A stretch of 64,000 nucleotides of DNA from Nitrospira sp. (GCA_024330965.1 JANDJL010000013.1:1-64000); one strand, 5' to 3'. Shown: positions 47,431 to 56,239, counted from the first letter of the stretch. Numbers and translations: made by a program. Notes: generated by a model not told the origin, from the sequence alone.

Positions 47431-48221
47431 ATCGCCTGGGCAACGAACTGTTTTCTCGTGGGCTCTATACGGATGCCTATGCCTGCTACGTCAAGGCGTT
47501 GGAGTGTGATCGGCTGAGCGGCGATCGGCGGGCTCTGGTTATGACGTTGGGAAATCTCGGCAACATCTGCGCGGTCAGCGGCCGACGGGAAGCGGCACAG
47601 GCGTATTACCAGGAAGTGCTGGAGCTGCAGAAGACATTCGGCGACGAGCGAGGTGTGGGCACGACACTAGCGAATTTGGGAAGTGTGAGGGCCGACGCCG
47701 GAGAATGGGATCGGGCCCGCGCGTATTACTTGGAGGCGCTGGATCTGTTGAAAAAGACGCGAGATGAGGCGGCTCAAGCGGTGCTGTATTCCGATCTCGG
47801 TTTGGTGGCGCGCGAGACCGGACGATTCGACGAAGCCGTCCAATGGTATGAGCGGTCGTTGGCGCTCATGCGGCGATTGAGCGATTGGGGCGGAATGGCG
47901 GATGTGTGGCGCATGCTCGCACGCACGTTCTTGGTCCAAAAACGGTATGACGACGCAATCGCCTGCTGCCACACCAGTCAGTCGATCGCCGAACGGTCTC
48001 GCGATGAGCTCCGCGTCGGCGGAGCCCGCTACGTGCTGGCCCAATGTTACGAAGAAACCGGCCGGTTGCAGGACGCCGTTTCGTTACTCGAACAAGTCGT
48101 TCAGATGGACCGAAAATACGGGTTGCCGAAACTCGACGACAATGTGCGTCGCTTGACGGCCTTGCGCGCTCGTCTTGCCGAGGAAGATCGTCGGGGGCTT
48201 CATCGTGAGGCACCGGTATGA
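47400..48221 (+). CDS. TPR-repeat protein
   Basis: The 273-residue product is built of about six tetratricopeptide repeats, each with aligned small and aromatic residues (LGNELFSRGLYTDAYACYVK; LGNICAVSGRREAAQAYYQE; LGSVRADAGEWDRARAYYLE; LGLVARETGRFDEAVQWYER; LARTFLVQKRYDDAIACCHT; LAQCYEETGRLQDAVSLLEQ). No signal peptide is seen, so it is probably a cytoplasmic scaffold. The ATG has a GGAGGGGG site inside the previous gene. It overlaps its neighbours on both sides. Confidence 0.87.
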   Translation: MGWNGSSEELNRLGNELFSRGLYTDAYACYVKALECDRLSGDRRALVMTLGNLGNICAVSGRREAAQAYYQEVLELQKTFGDERGVGTTLANLGSVRADAGEWDRARAYYLEALDLLKKTRDEAAQAVLYSDLGLVARETGRFDEAVQWYERSLALMRRLSDWGGMADVWRMLARTFLVQKRYDDAIACCHTSQSIAERSRDELRVGGARYVLAQCYEETGRLQDAVSLLEQVVQMDRKYGLPKLDDNVRRLTALRARLAEEDRRGLHREAPV

Positions 48222-48655
48222 CCGATCCGATGTCCTTGGCATGGGCGCGGCTCCGCTCCGCTTTGACCGATGCCTTTCCCCAATTTTATACGATCGATCC
48301 CGACGGGTCGCTGGTGATGGATCTGGGGTGTGACGGTTGGCTCCTGGAGATCAGGCCGGATGGCATGGTGGTGTGCCAGTATGGCATCGCGATGGACGAT
48401 GTGATGGCCCTGATGTCCGAGGGGACCGCGGAGGACCTCGGCACCGACGAAGTGGCCAAGCAAGCCAAGTACTATCTTCAACCGGCCGTATCGAAGTTTC
48501 GCCCGCTTCTCTTGCAATCCGGATTTATCGAGACGACGGAAATGACTGACGAGTTCGTGGCGATTACGTTTACGCGCGCGGCGGACGTGGAGAATCCGGC
48601 CACAGTGCAGGATCTCATTCGGTGGTGTCGGCGCCAGATCGGCGGCGTGGGATGA
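48218..48655 (+). CDS. Conserved-looking protein, unknown
   Basis: The 145-residue product has no signal or membrane segment. It contains FPQFYTIDPDGSLVMDLGCDGWLLEIRP as a beta-rich start, a middle acidic helix and a final helix (ATVQDLIRWCRRQIGG). It overlaps the TPR gene (ATGA) and the methyltransferase gene (ATGA), so the three are made together. I do not recognise a family. Confidence 0.7.
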   Translation: MTDPMSLAWARLRSALTDAFPQFYTIDPDGSLVMDLGCDGWLLEIRPDGMVVCQYGIAMDDVMALMSEGTAEDLGTDEVAKQAKYYLQPAVSKFRPLLLQSGFIETTEMTDEFVAITFTRAADVENPATVQDLIRWCRRQIGGVG

Positions 48656-49722
48656 AACAACCACACATCGCCACCTTCAACGAGTTTCGAGAGGCGGTGT
48701 CGGCGTACCGACTGCCGCGAGTGCTGCTGGCTGCGTTGGAATTGAACCTGTGCACGGCGATCGGCGATCGTGCGTGGTCGATTCCTGATCTCGCCAATAA
48801 ACTCGGGGTCAGCGAGCGCGGGCTGGAGATTCTTTGCCGGAATCTGGCGATGGCCGGTGTGCTCAGGAAAAAGGGCTCACTCTACCGCAACAGCCGGCTG
48901 GGAGCCACGGCGTTGAACGCCAACCATCCGACCTATCGCGGCGACTATCTTGCTTTGGTCCAGAGTCATTGGGCTGACTGGATTCGGCTTCCCGAATCGA
49001 TCAGAACCGGCTTGCCGATTGACCATGGTGCACCGGAGGATCCGGACTGGAGAAGACGGTTCACCTGGGCGATGCACCACCGCACGATGGAGCTGGCGCC
49101 TGCACTTGCGTCGCGCGTGAAGCTGGGAAAGGCCGAGTCGCTGCTGGATCTCGGCGGAGGTCCGGGAACCTATGCGATGGCGTTTTTGGCCAGGAACCGT
49201 CGGTTGCACGCCACGATCTGCGATCGCGAGGCGGCCTTGGCGGTAGCGAAAGAGATCGCCGCGACCCATCCAGCCGGGCGAAGACTGTCCTACCTGCCGC
49301 TGGATTTTACCAAAGAGGACATTCCCGGCCGGTATGACGTCATCTGGTATTCCAATGTGCTGCATATGTATTCACCGGAGGACAACCTGGCGATCTTTCG
49401 CAGGGCCTTGGCGGCGTTGACACCGGGCGGGAGATTGATCATTCATGATGCCTTGCTTCACGATCGCGAGGGGCTGTATCCCGCGGAAGCGAGTCTCTTC
49501 GCCGTGTCGATGCTTTTGTTTACGGAAGGCGGCAACACCTATTCGGTCTCCGATGTCACGCGATGGCTCAAAATGTCCGGCTTTGTCCGTGTCAAGGCTC
49601 TGCGGATGAGGAAGGGGCTGGGGGATTGGGAGGACGGGATCCTTGAGGCGGTTGTGTCACGACCCCTCCCAGGAAAGACCGCCCGCCGACCAGGATCAAC
49701 AGGAAGTTCAACCCTCCGCTGA
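48652..49722 (+). CDS. SAM-dependent O-methyltransferase with winged-helix dimerisation domain
   Basis: From ATG 48652 the product is 356 residues. Residues about 10-90 form the winged-helix dimerisation domain of plant-type O-methyltransferases (LLAALELNLCTAIGDRAWSI; LGVSERGLEILCRNLAMAGV). Residues about 165-335 form the Rossmann methyltransferase with motif I LLDLGGGPGTYA, VIWYSNVLHMYSPED and LTPGGRLIIHDALL. The substrate is unknown. The last 25 residues look random and overlap the convergent membrane-protein gene by 131 bases. Confidence 0.85.
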   Translation: MKQPHIATFNEFREAVSAYRLPRVLLAALELNLCTAIGDRAWSIPDLANKLGVSERGLEILCRNLAMAGVLRKKGSLYRNSRLGATALNANHPTYRGDYLALVQSHWADWIRLPESIRTGLPIDHGAPEDPDWRRRFTWAMHHRTMELAPALASRVKLGKAESLLDLGGGPGTYAMAFLARNRRLHATICDREAALAVAKEIAATHPAGRRLSYLPLDFTKEDIPGRYDVIWYSNVLHMYSPEDNLAIFRRALAALTPGGRLIIHDALLHDREGLYPAEASLFAVSMLLFTEGGNTYSVSDVTRWLKMSGFVRVKALRMRKGLGDWEDGILEAVVSRPLPGKTARRPGSTGSSTLR

Positions 49723-49996
49723 CCAGAGTGGTCAGGAGAGCCCACAAGCCGCCAGCGTCTTCCGTCAGAACGTGTACCATCGTTGAAAGATCAAGCGCCA
49801 GCCCCACCGTTCCATACATCACACAGGCCATCGTGGCCCATCGAAATCCCAACCAGACCAACGTTCCCAAGCCAGCCGGTATGAGCACGAGAAAGACAAT
49901 CCACCAGGTTCCTGTCGGCATGGCGGAAGCAATCATGGCACCGATCTCGAAGAGCAGGAGTCCGGCCACAGTAGTGAGCAAAGCCTGTCGCCCCAT
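49592..49996 (-). CDS. Four-helix membrane protein, unknown
   Basis: From the ATG at 49996 the product is 134 residues with four membrane segments (LLTTVAGLLLFEIGAMIASA; WWIVFLVLIPAGLGTLVWLG; ATMACVMYGTVGLALDLSTM; ALLTTLVSGGLNFLLILVGG) and a proline-rich tail. The ORF-track start (a TTG) is 12 codons upstream inside the promoter. A -10 (TATAGT) ends six bases before the ATG, so the mRNA should be leaderless. Its 3' end overlaps the methyltransferase gene. Confidence 0.75.
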   Translation of the reverse strand: MGRQALLTTVAGLLLFEIGAMIASAMPTGTWWIVFLVLIPAGLGTLVWLGFRWATMACVMYGTVGLALDLSTMVHVLTEDAGGLWALLTTLVSGGLNFLLILVGGRSFLGGVVTQPPQGSRPPNPPAPSSSAEP

Positions 49997-50002
49997 GGGG
50001 AG

Positions 50003-50032
50003 ACTATAAAGACGGAGGAGAGCGGTCGGCAA
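50003..50032 (-). promoter_or_regulatory. Promoter of the leaderless membrane-protein gene
   Basis: On the minus strand TTGCCG and TATAGT are separated by 18 bases, and the ATG at 49996 follows six bases after the -10. The predicted start of transcription falls at or next to the A of the ATG. Confidence 0.6.
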
Positions 50033-50152
50033 TGGGTCCCAGCGGTTTCGACTGATGGGTGAGCCCCTCTTTCGAGGGGGATCTTACCGACAGCGGGGAA
50101 TGGACGGTGGCTTCGATCTCTTGCAGAATGCGCCAGGCTATCAGGAGCGTCT

Positions 50153-51016
50153 ATGGCGCTGATCGATGGAGTGATCCGTTCTTTTCACGAAGTGGGCGTC
50201 CGATTGCGGGTCGTGGGTTCCCTGATCATGGGGGTCTGGTGCTGTCTTGCGCCGATGGGGGAACAGGCGATGGGACACGAGTCGGCTGGAGAAGAGACCG
50301 AAAGGGGGGTCGTTGCCGCCGGGTTCGGTTATCAGAATGAAACTGGCGCGGCCATGACGGTGAAGGTCTATGACGCGCTCTCGGGCGAGGTTCTGTCTGA
50401 AGACGTGTACGAATTGATCGTTGAGGAAGATCACGGGGCGCGATCGGACGGTTCATCTGAGGGCTCGATGATGCGCATCTTTGCCGGAGGGACGGGAGGG
50501 GCACCGGCCGGCCTCTCAAGTTTTTTGCTGCGTGCGTATGACGGAAAGACCGGAGAGTTTCAGTGGGTCGGGAGGCTGCATTTCAATCCGACGGAGCGCG
50601 ACGGGGACGAAAAGGGACGTCAAATTTCCACCTCGATGTTTCGACGGGCGACTCTGACCAAGATCGGAAGCACCGTCCGATCCGAAGATCCCTATCCGTT
50701 GTTCATATTGCGGGCGTGGGATCCGTCAACGGGTGTTCTTCTGTGGGAAGATGAGTTCTCTTCCGATGAAGAAACCGCGATGTCGGTCGGGACTGTCGTC
50801 TTTCATGCGACCGATTGTGAGAGGCTGTGGATCGAAAACGGCGTGGTTGACTTTCGAATTCTGATGGTTGACCGCGAAAAAGGATCGGTCTTGTGGGAAG
50901 ATCAGGTATTTCAGCGGATGGAAGAAGAGCGTCAAACGTCGCCGAATGACCCTGCGCAAAGAGTACCGGATCAGACGGGACCGGTCGACGCAAGGCTGTT
51001 TGCGGAACAGGTTTGA
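50153..51016 (+). CDS. Protein with beta-propeller-like Trp/Gly repeats, probably exported
   Basis: The 287-residue product has a hydrophobic N-terminal segment (VVGSLIMGVWCCLAPM) that may be a signal peptide. The mature part holds four repeats of the pattern D..TG...W.. (YDALSGEVLSEDVYE; AYDGKTGEFQWVGRL; AWDPSTGVLLWEDEF; DREKGSVLWEDQVF). These resemble the strands of PQQ-type propeller blades, though four alone would not close a usual propeller. The start has AGGAG six bases upstream. Function unknown. Confidence 0.7.
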   Translation: MALIDGVIRSFHEVGVRLRVVGSLIMGVWCCLAPMGEQAMGHESAGEETERGVVAAGFGYQNETGAAMTVKVYDALSGEVLSEDVYELIVEEDHGARSDGSSEGSMMRIFAGGTGGAPAGLSSFLLRAYDGKTGEFQWVGRLHFNPTERDGDEKGRQISTSMFRRATLTKIGSTVRSEDPYPLFILRAWDPSTGVLLWEDEFSSDEETAMSVGTVVFHATDCERLWIENGVVDFRILMVDREKGSVLWEDQVFQRMEEERQTSPNDPAQRVPDQTGPVDARLFAEQV

Positions 51017-51040
51017 CTCGGAGACCGACGAGGTTTGTCA

Positions 51041-51071
51041 GCAACGTCCGTTTTTCAAGACCGGACGTTGC
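51041..51071. terminator. Hairpin between convergent genes
   Basis: GCAACGTCCG and CGGACGTTGC form a perfect ten-base stem around TTTTTCAAGAC, between the convergent gene ends at 51016 and 51130. No T-run follows on either strand. Confidence 0.5.
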
Positions 51072-51129
51072 AAAAGTTGAGAAGTTCCGCCGCAGATCGT
51101 CAACCTTCGTCTGGCTTGTCGATTGGGGA

Positions 51130-51888
51130 TCATCCATCCTCGTCCTGTGCCTTCGCGCGCGGCTCGGCAGTTTCCTTCCGATGGATTTTCGTGGTGACCG
51201 AGGCAAGGTACGAACGTAGTGCGGGGTCCCGTCCGATACGATCGGTCGCGTGGGACAAATGACGTTCCGCTTCGTCGATCCGGTCGTGTTCCTGCAGCCA
51301 GTCGGCCAAGGCCAGATGGGGAAACGGCTCTTGAGGCGCCACGCCGATCAATTTCTCAAGCAGCTCCTGGTCGAGGGCGGGGTCCCGCCGTTCCCAAGAA
51401 GCGTGGGCCAGGTTCATCAGGATTACGGGACTGGAGTCGTCGAGCGCGGCGGCGCGTTTGAATGACGAGAGAGAGCCAGCCGTCCCGTGGATCAGCTCCT
51501 GTTCGATTCCCAGATTGTTCCACAAGCCGGCGATGTAAGCCCTGCTTGTCTTGTCCGACAGAACATCCCTCGGCAAGGCGAGCAGTTTGGACTCGGCGAG
51601 CAAGAAACGATGCGCCTCGATGTCATCACGGATGATGGCCAGTGGCACCTCATAGGTGGAAAGCGGGAGCGGCGGCAACTCGATCAGGCGTGTGGAGGGG
51701 GTCGGCATGGAGAGTGGAAGCGGAGAAGGCGGTGGATCGGCGATCGGCTTGTCGGATTCGACGGACACGGAATGGACCGGCGGAGCGAGTTTTTCCAGAA
51801 AGGAAGGGAAAAACTGATGAATGCCGATCAGCAGAAAGACGGCAAGTGCGAGCCACATGAGGAGCGGAGAAATATCGCGTCGGTACAT
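51130..51888 (-). CDS. Membrane-anchored TPR-like protein
   Basis: The 252-residue product has one N-terminal membrane segment (LLMWLALAVFLLIGIHQFF), then a proline-rich linker (about residues 45-80). The C-terminal helical part is TPR-like (AYIAGLWNNLGIEQELIHG; ALADWLQEHDRIDEAERHL). The helical part should lie in the periplasm. The tail is charged. Function unknown; it lies upstream of, and divergent from, recG. Confidence 0.75.
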   Translation of the reverse strand: MYRRDISPLLMWLALAVFLLIGIHQFFPSFLEKLAPPVHSVSVESDKPIADPPPSPLPLSMPTPSTRLIELPPLPLSTYEVPLAIIRDDIEAHRFLLAESKLLALPRDVLSDKTSRAYIAGLWNNLGIEQELIHGTAGSLSSFKRAAALDDSSPVILMNLAHASWERRDPALDQELLEKLIGVAPQEPFPHLALADWLQEHDRIDEAERHLSHATDRIGRDPALRSYLASVTTKIHRKETAEPRAKAQDEDG

Positions 51889-52014
51889 GGTGATCTCTTG
51901 TCAGGATGGTAGCACCCCCGGCACGACCGACCAAGCGCTCGGCCAAAACCGGCGTACAGGGCGGTCAGAACAAGGCTGTCAGAAAATGAGCGCCACCGTC
52001 TCCATCACGTCTCA

Positions 52015-52043
52015 TTGAGCAGAAAGAGGTGCTGTGTTACGAT
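52015..52043 (+). promoter_or_regulatory. Promoter of recG, near-leaderless
   Basis: TTGAGC and TACGAT are separated by 17 bases. Transcription should begin about three bases before the recG ATG at 52054. No ribosome-binding site is visible. Confidence 0.6.
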
Positions 52044-52053
52044 CCGTTCCGGT

Positions 52054-54600
52054 ATGCAGACTCTGACCGAGTCAGATATCAGAACGCCGCTATCCAGGTG
52101 GATAGAGCGCGTGGCTCGGCCCATTGAGTTTGTGACCAAAGACCGGTTCGCGCGCCTGGGAACGGTCAAGAATCTCGGTTCGTTCGTCTCCACACAGGTG
52201 CTCTCCGCTTTGGCGGGGCGGGTGTTTCCGCCGTCCGCCGAGGCCCATTTGCTGGCTTTGCGGGATCTCTTCATCGATTTCCACCCCTCGCTTCCGCAGC
52301 AAGAGCAGTGTCGTCGATTACAGGATGCGGCTGTGATCATACAGGCGCTTCGCGGCCTAGTGGAACACTCCATTCAACAGCCGGAGCCGGATGATGTGTC
52401 GGAACGAATCGTTTGGCAAGGGCCGTCGAAGGACGCAGCACGTCAAGACCTGTGGAAACTGCCGATTCGCTTCGTGAAGGGGGTGGGCCCGAAACGTGTT
52501 CGATTGTTGCGGCGGTTGAAGATCGAGACCGTTGAAGACGCCCTCTGGACCGTGCCCTGGCGCTACGAGGATCGATCGGTTGTGACGCCGATCGGCAGCC
52601 TTGTGCCCGGCGCGGTGGCAACGATCTGTGGAACGATCGAGCAATGCCGCGCCCTGCGCACCAGGAATCGCCGAATGAGCGTGCTTGACGTTTGGGTGCA
52701 CGATCAGACGGGCCGTCTGCGGGCCGTGTTCTTCAATCAACCGTATTTAGAAAAGATATTGGTTGTCGGGACACGTGTGATGATGAGCGGCCGCGTGACC
52801 GTGGGAACTCAGGGGTGGACGATGCCGCGCATGGACGTGGCGCACTATGAGATAGTCGGCGAGGAGACGGAATCGCTGCTCCATGTCGGACGGATCGTAC
52901 CGGTCTATCATGAAACGAAAGGCTGGACGTCCCGTCACATGCGGGTATTAGAGAAGACGTTGTTGGACACGTATGCTCGGAACTTGCGCGACTGTCTGCC
53001 GGCGGCGCTTCGCGCGCGCCGCCGGCTCATCCCCATTCGACAAGCCCTGCAAGAGGTGCATTTCCCCAGGACTGGCACCGATCAGCGGTTGCTCGAACAG
53101 GGGAAAACGCCGGCGCATCGGCGGCTGGCGTTTGAAGAGCTGTTCCTTCTCCAACTTGCGTTGGCGGCTCGGAGGAGAGCGGTTCAGGAAGAGAGAAAAA
53201 GGCTGCGATTCGATCCGCGCGCGCCGTTGGTGGAAAAGCTGCGACGCCTTCTGCCCTTTCGCTTGACGGCCGCTCAGGAGCGCGTGATCGGAGAGATTTT
53301 TCGCGACATGTTGTCGCCTCGACCGATGAATCGACTGGTGCAGGGCGACGTCGGATCCGGCAAAACAGCCGTCGCGCTTCACGCCATCGTCATGGCCTGC
53401 GGATCCGGTTATCAGGCGGCTCTGATGGCGCCGACCGAAATTCTGGCCGAACAGCACCACCGAAATCTGTCCGGCATGTTCGAATCGCTGGGAGTGCGAG
53501 CGACCCTCATGCGAGGGGGAGACAAGGCATCGGTGAAGAAAGCGCAGGCGGCCGCCCTCGCTTCGGGAGAGATTCAGGTGGCGATCGGAACCCATGCGCT
53601 GATTCAAAAAGGCGTCATCTTCAAAAATTTGGCGTTGGCCGTCGTGGATGAGCAGCACAAATTCGGTGTGCTGCAGCGAAAGATGCTGGTTGACAAAGGC
53701 TATAAGCCGGATGTGTTGGTTATGACGGCGACGCCGATCCCGCGAACGCTGGCGATGACGGTGTACGGCGATCTGGACGTCTCAGTGATCGATATGCTGC
53801 CGCCCGGACGGAAGCCCGTGCGGACCTTGCTCTTTGGGCAAGCGCAACGACGGCGGGCTCTTCAGATCTTGCGCGATGAACTGCGCCACAACCGGCAGGC
53901 GTACATCGTGTATCCGCTCATCGAAGAGTCGGAGAACACCGATTTGCAGGCGGCGATTCAAGGGGCCGAGCGGCTGCAACGTGAGGAATTGGCCGAATTC
54001 CGCGTGGGACTATTGCATGGGCGATTAAAAGCTGCTGAGAGAGAATCGGTGATGGCCGAGTTCAAAGCCGGAGCCATCCAGGTGCTCGTCGCCACCACGG
54101 TGGTCGAAGTGGGGCTCGATGTGCCCAACGCGACGGTGATGATGATCGAACATGCCGAACGATTCGGTCTGGCGCAGTTGCACCAACTGCGCGGGCGGGT
54201 GGGACGCGCTGGCCATCAATCGTACTGTGTGCTCATGGCGAACCTGTCGGATCGCGCGAGCACGTCGCTTGGGCCATTGTCGAAGGGGTACGCACATGAA
54301 ACGTCATCGGCCAAAGAGCGGTTGGAAGCGCTTGTGCGGTCGAATGACGGGTTCGTTATCGCTGAAGAGGATCTTCGTATCAGGGGGCCTGGAGAATTGT
54401 TGGGGGTTCGGCAATGGGGCGTGCCGGAGTTTCGTGTCGCCGATCTCGTGAGGGACGGCGAGTTGTTGTCGGAGGCCAGACAAGAGGCGGCGGCATTGTT
54501 ACAGGCCGATCCAGCATTGAACGAGCCGGCCCACCGTGAATTGCGGGACGCCATGCTGCGGAAGTGGCGGGAGAAGTTGGATCTCGGATCGATCAGTTGA
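52054..54600 (+). CDS. recG: ATP-dependent DNA helicase RecG
   Basis: RecG rewinds stalled forks and Holliday junctions. From ATG 52054 the product is 848 residues. The OB-fold wedge domain (about 150-290) precedes the helicase domains with Walker A GDVGSGKTAVAL, PTEILAEQHH, the DEQH box VVDEQHKFGVLQR, MTATPIPRTLAMT and motif VI GRVGRAGHQSYC. It is about 150 residues longer than E. coli RecG; the extra residues are a helical N-terminal region (FVTKDRFARLGTVKNLGSFV) before the wedge. Such extensions occur in some other phyla. Confidence 0.95.
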   Translation: MQTLTESDIRTPLSRWIERVARPIEFVTKDRFARLGTVKNLGSFVSTQVLSALAGRVFPPSAEAHLLALRDLFIDFHPSLPQQEQCRRLQDAAVIIQALRGLVEHSIQQPEPDDVSERIVWQGPSKDAARQDLWKLPIRFVKGVGPKRVRLLRRLKIETVEDALWTVPWRYEDRSVVTPIGSLVPGAVATICGTIEQCRALRTRNRRMSVLDVWVHDQTGRLRAVFFNQPYLEKILVVGTRVMMSGRVTVGTQGWTMPRMDVAHYEIVGEETESLLHVGRIVPVYHETKGWTSRHMRVLEKTLLDTYARNLRDCLPAALRARRRLIPIRQALQEVHFPRTGTDQRLLEQGKTPAHRRLAFEELFLLQLALAARRRAVQEERKRLRFDPRAPLVEKLRRLLPFRLTAAQERVIGEIFRDMLSPRPMNRLVQGDVGSGKTAVALHAIVMACGSGYQAALMAPTEILAEQHHRNLSGMFESLGVRATLMRGGDKASVKKAQAAALASGEIQVAIGTHALIQKGVIFKNLALAVVDEQHKFGVLQRKMLVDKGYKPDVLVMTATPIPRTLAMTVYGDLDVSVIDMLPPGRKPVRTLLFGQAQRRRALQILRDELRHNRQAYIVYPLIEESENTDLQAAIQGAERLQREELAEFRVGLLHGRLKAAERESVMAEFKAGAIQVLVATTVVEVGLDVPNATVMMIEHAERFGLAQLHQLRGRVGRAGHQSYCVLMANLSDRASTSLGPLSKGYAHETSSAKERLEALVRSNDGFVIAEEDLRIRGPGELLGVRQWGVPEFRVADLVRDGELLSEARQEAAALLQADPALNEPAHRELRDAMLRKWREKLDLGSIS

Positions 54601-54677
54601 CCATCGGAGAACGTTTCGATGGGAGAACGTTTCGATAGTGCGGGAGAATCCGCCGCGACGTCGTCAACCCGAAGACC

Positions 54678-55001
54678 ATGGGATTGCTTCAACGACTGAG
54701 ACACGATCTACGGGCAGGGATCGCGAGGTTGCGCCTGGGGACAGCGCATGCGGCCGGCCGGGCGCTCGAGGAGACGGAACGGCTCCGTCTGCAGTTAGAA
54801 ATTCGGAAGATCGATCAACAGGTGGCCGATCTATACAAGGACATCGGCGAGCGGGCCGTGGCGATGAAGGAACGAGATACGGCGGTTCACCAGATCGTGC
54901 AAGATGCCGACATCGTGCGTCTGGTTCAAGATGTGCGGGCTCTCAAGGAAATGAGAGAGAAGTTGGAGGCCGAAATGGAGGACATCAAAAGCGAAAAATG
55001 A
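54678..55001 (+). CDS. Coiled-coil protein, unknown
   Basis: The 107-residue product is almost entirely helical, with heptad-like segments (LEETERLRLQLEIRKIDQQV; VRALKEMREKLEAEMEDIKS). There is no membrane segment. The ATG at 54678 lies 77 bases after recG with a weak ribosome-binding site. The stop overlaps the ppx ATG (ATGA), so it is co-translated with ppx. Function unknown. Confidence 0.7.
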   Translation: MGLLQRLRHDLRAGIARLRLGTAHAAGRALEETERLRLQLEIRKIDQQVADLYKDIGERAVAMKERDTAVHQIVQDADIVRLVQDVRALKEMREKLEAEMEDIKSEK

Positions 55002-55954
55002 TTCGGCCGGATACCCCTACCCTGCGCCTTGCCGGTATCGACATCGGTACGCTGACTTGCCGTTTGCTCATCGCCGATCTGGCCCCATCCGTTTCTCCTC
55101 AAGAGCGGTATGCCGACCGACGGATTCTTCGCCTGGGCGAGGGAGTTGATCACACAAGACGACTCAGCGACAACGCGATGGAACGTGTCATCGGCTGTTT
55201 GCGCGAGTGGAGAAACGTGATCGACGACCATCGGGTGGCTGGGTGCACTGTCGTGGCCACCAGCGCCGTGCGGGATGCCAAGAACCGTGGCGAATTCTTG
55301 GATCGGGTGAAGCGTGAAACAGGCTTCGACGTTGAGATCATCACCGGGGACGAAGAAGCCCGGCGGACGTTGCTCGGCATTCGTTCCGGGCTTCCGGCCG
55401 GCGTGACGGACGTCGTGGCATTGGACATCGGCGGGGGGAGCACCGAGTTCATTTTCGATCGACCGGCCAGGCAGCCGATCGTTCGTTCGATCGACGTAGG
55501 AGTCGTGCGGTTATGCGAGAGGATCTTGAAACACGACCCGCCGACTTCTCAAGAAATCGAGCAAGCCCGAGAATGGGTGCGGCGCGAGATCCAAACCGCC
55601 GTTGAAGGGGTGCAGGGTTATCACGCCGCGACGTTCGTCGGCACGGCCGGCACGATCACAACCTTGGCCGCCATGGCGCAGGAGCTGCCGGCCTATGAGC
55701 CGGCCCGCATTCATAATTATGAACTCGCGCTCTCCACGGTGCGGGAGCTTGAGCAGATGGTGCTCAGCAGAAAGAAGGCCGATCGCATCGGCCTGCCGGG
55801 CCTTGAAAAAAACCGTGAAGAAGTCATCGCCGCCGGGGCAATCATCGTCCGGACGGTCATGGAGACACTTGGAATGGCCAAGCTTCTGGTCAGCGATCTG
55901 GGCCTGCGGGAGGGCGTGCTGATCGACTTGGCGAGGAGGATGTGCGGGAGGTAA
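54998..55954 (+). CDS. ppx: Exopolyphosphatase / pppGpp phosphohydrolase family protein
   Basis: This family removes terminal phosphate from polyphosphate or converts pppGpp to ppGpp. From ATG 54998 the product is 318 residues; the ORF track's 472-residue frame runs through recG and the coiled-coil gene. It has GIDIGTLTCRLLIADL, ATSAVRDAKNRGEFL, the catalytic region ALDIGGGSTEFIF and GTAGTITTLAAM. It is the short form without the C-terminal HD domains of E. coli Ppx, so the preferred substrate cannot be told from sequence. Confidence 0.92.
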   Translation: MIRPDTPTLRLAGIDIGTLTCRLLIADLAPSVSPQERYADRRILRLGEGVDHTRRLSDNAMERVIGCLREWRNVIDDHRVAGCTVVATSAVRDAKNRGEFLDRVKRETGFDVEIITGDEEARRTLLGIRSGLPAGVTDVVALDIGGGSTEFIFDRPARQPIVRSIDVGVVRLCERILKHDPPTSQEIEQAREWVRREIQTAVEGVQGYHAATFVGTAGTITTLAAMAQELPAYEPARIHNYELALSTVRELEQMVLSRKKADRIGLPGLEKNREEVIAAGAIIVRTVMETLGMAKLLVSDLGLREGVLIDLARRMCGR

Positions 55955-56155
55955 GGGGGGTGGGTATCCCTGAAAGTCGTGGGGGGTGGTCTCTCCCCTT
56001 TGCTCGAAGGCCGTCACGCGGAACGGAATGGCCGGCTGGAGATCAAACGCCTCCACCTCCCTCTCAAATCATTTCCCCGGCCTGCTTCCGTTCCGCACCA
56101 TGATGTGTCGTGCCATTGTCATCAACGGTGAGGCCCTCTCAGCGTTTTGCAGGCC

Positions 56156-56239
56156 TTACTCGTTTCCCGCCGACAAGGCTTTATAGAGCACTCCAAACAA
56201 CAGCGTCGCTCCGATCACGCCGAACACGATGACTGCCAT
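56156..56239 (-). CDS. 27-residue single-pass membrane peptide
   Basis: This gene is too short for the ORF track. On the minus strand an ATG follows GGGGGTG by eight bases and opens 27 codons ending with TAA. The peptide has one hydrophobic helix (VIVFGVIGATLLFGVLYKAL) with a charged C-terminus (SAGNE). The strong ribosome-binding site and typical topology argue that it is translated. It is similar in kind, not in sequence, to small subunits such as KdpF or CydX. An inverted repeat CATGAT-GAA-ATCATG lies about 55 bases upstream. Function unknown. Confidence 0.6.
   Translation of the reverse strand: MAVIVFGVIGATLLFGVLYKALSAGNE

Noticed and set aside
54536-54997. N-terminal part of the 472-codon frame that ends in ppx
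   Set aside because: It runs through the recG end and the coiled-coil gene; the ppx family start is the ATG at 54998.
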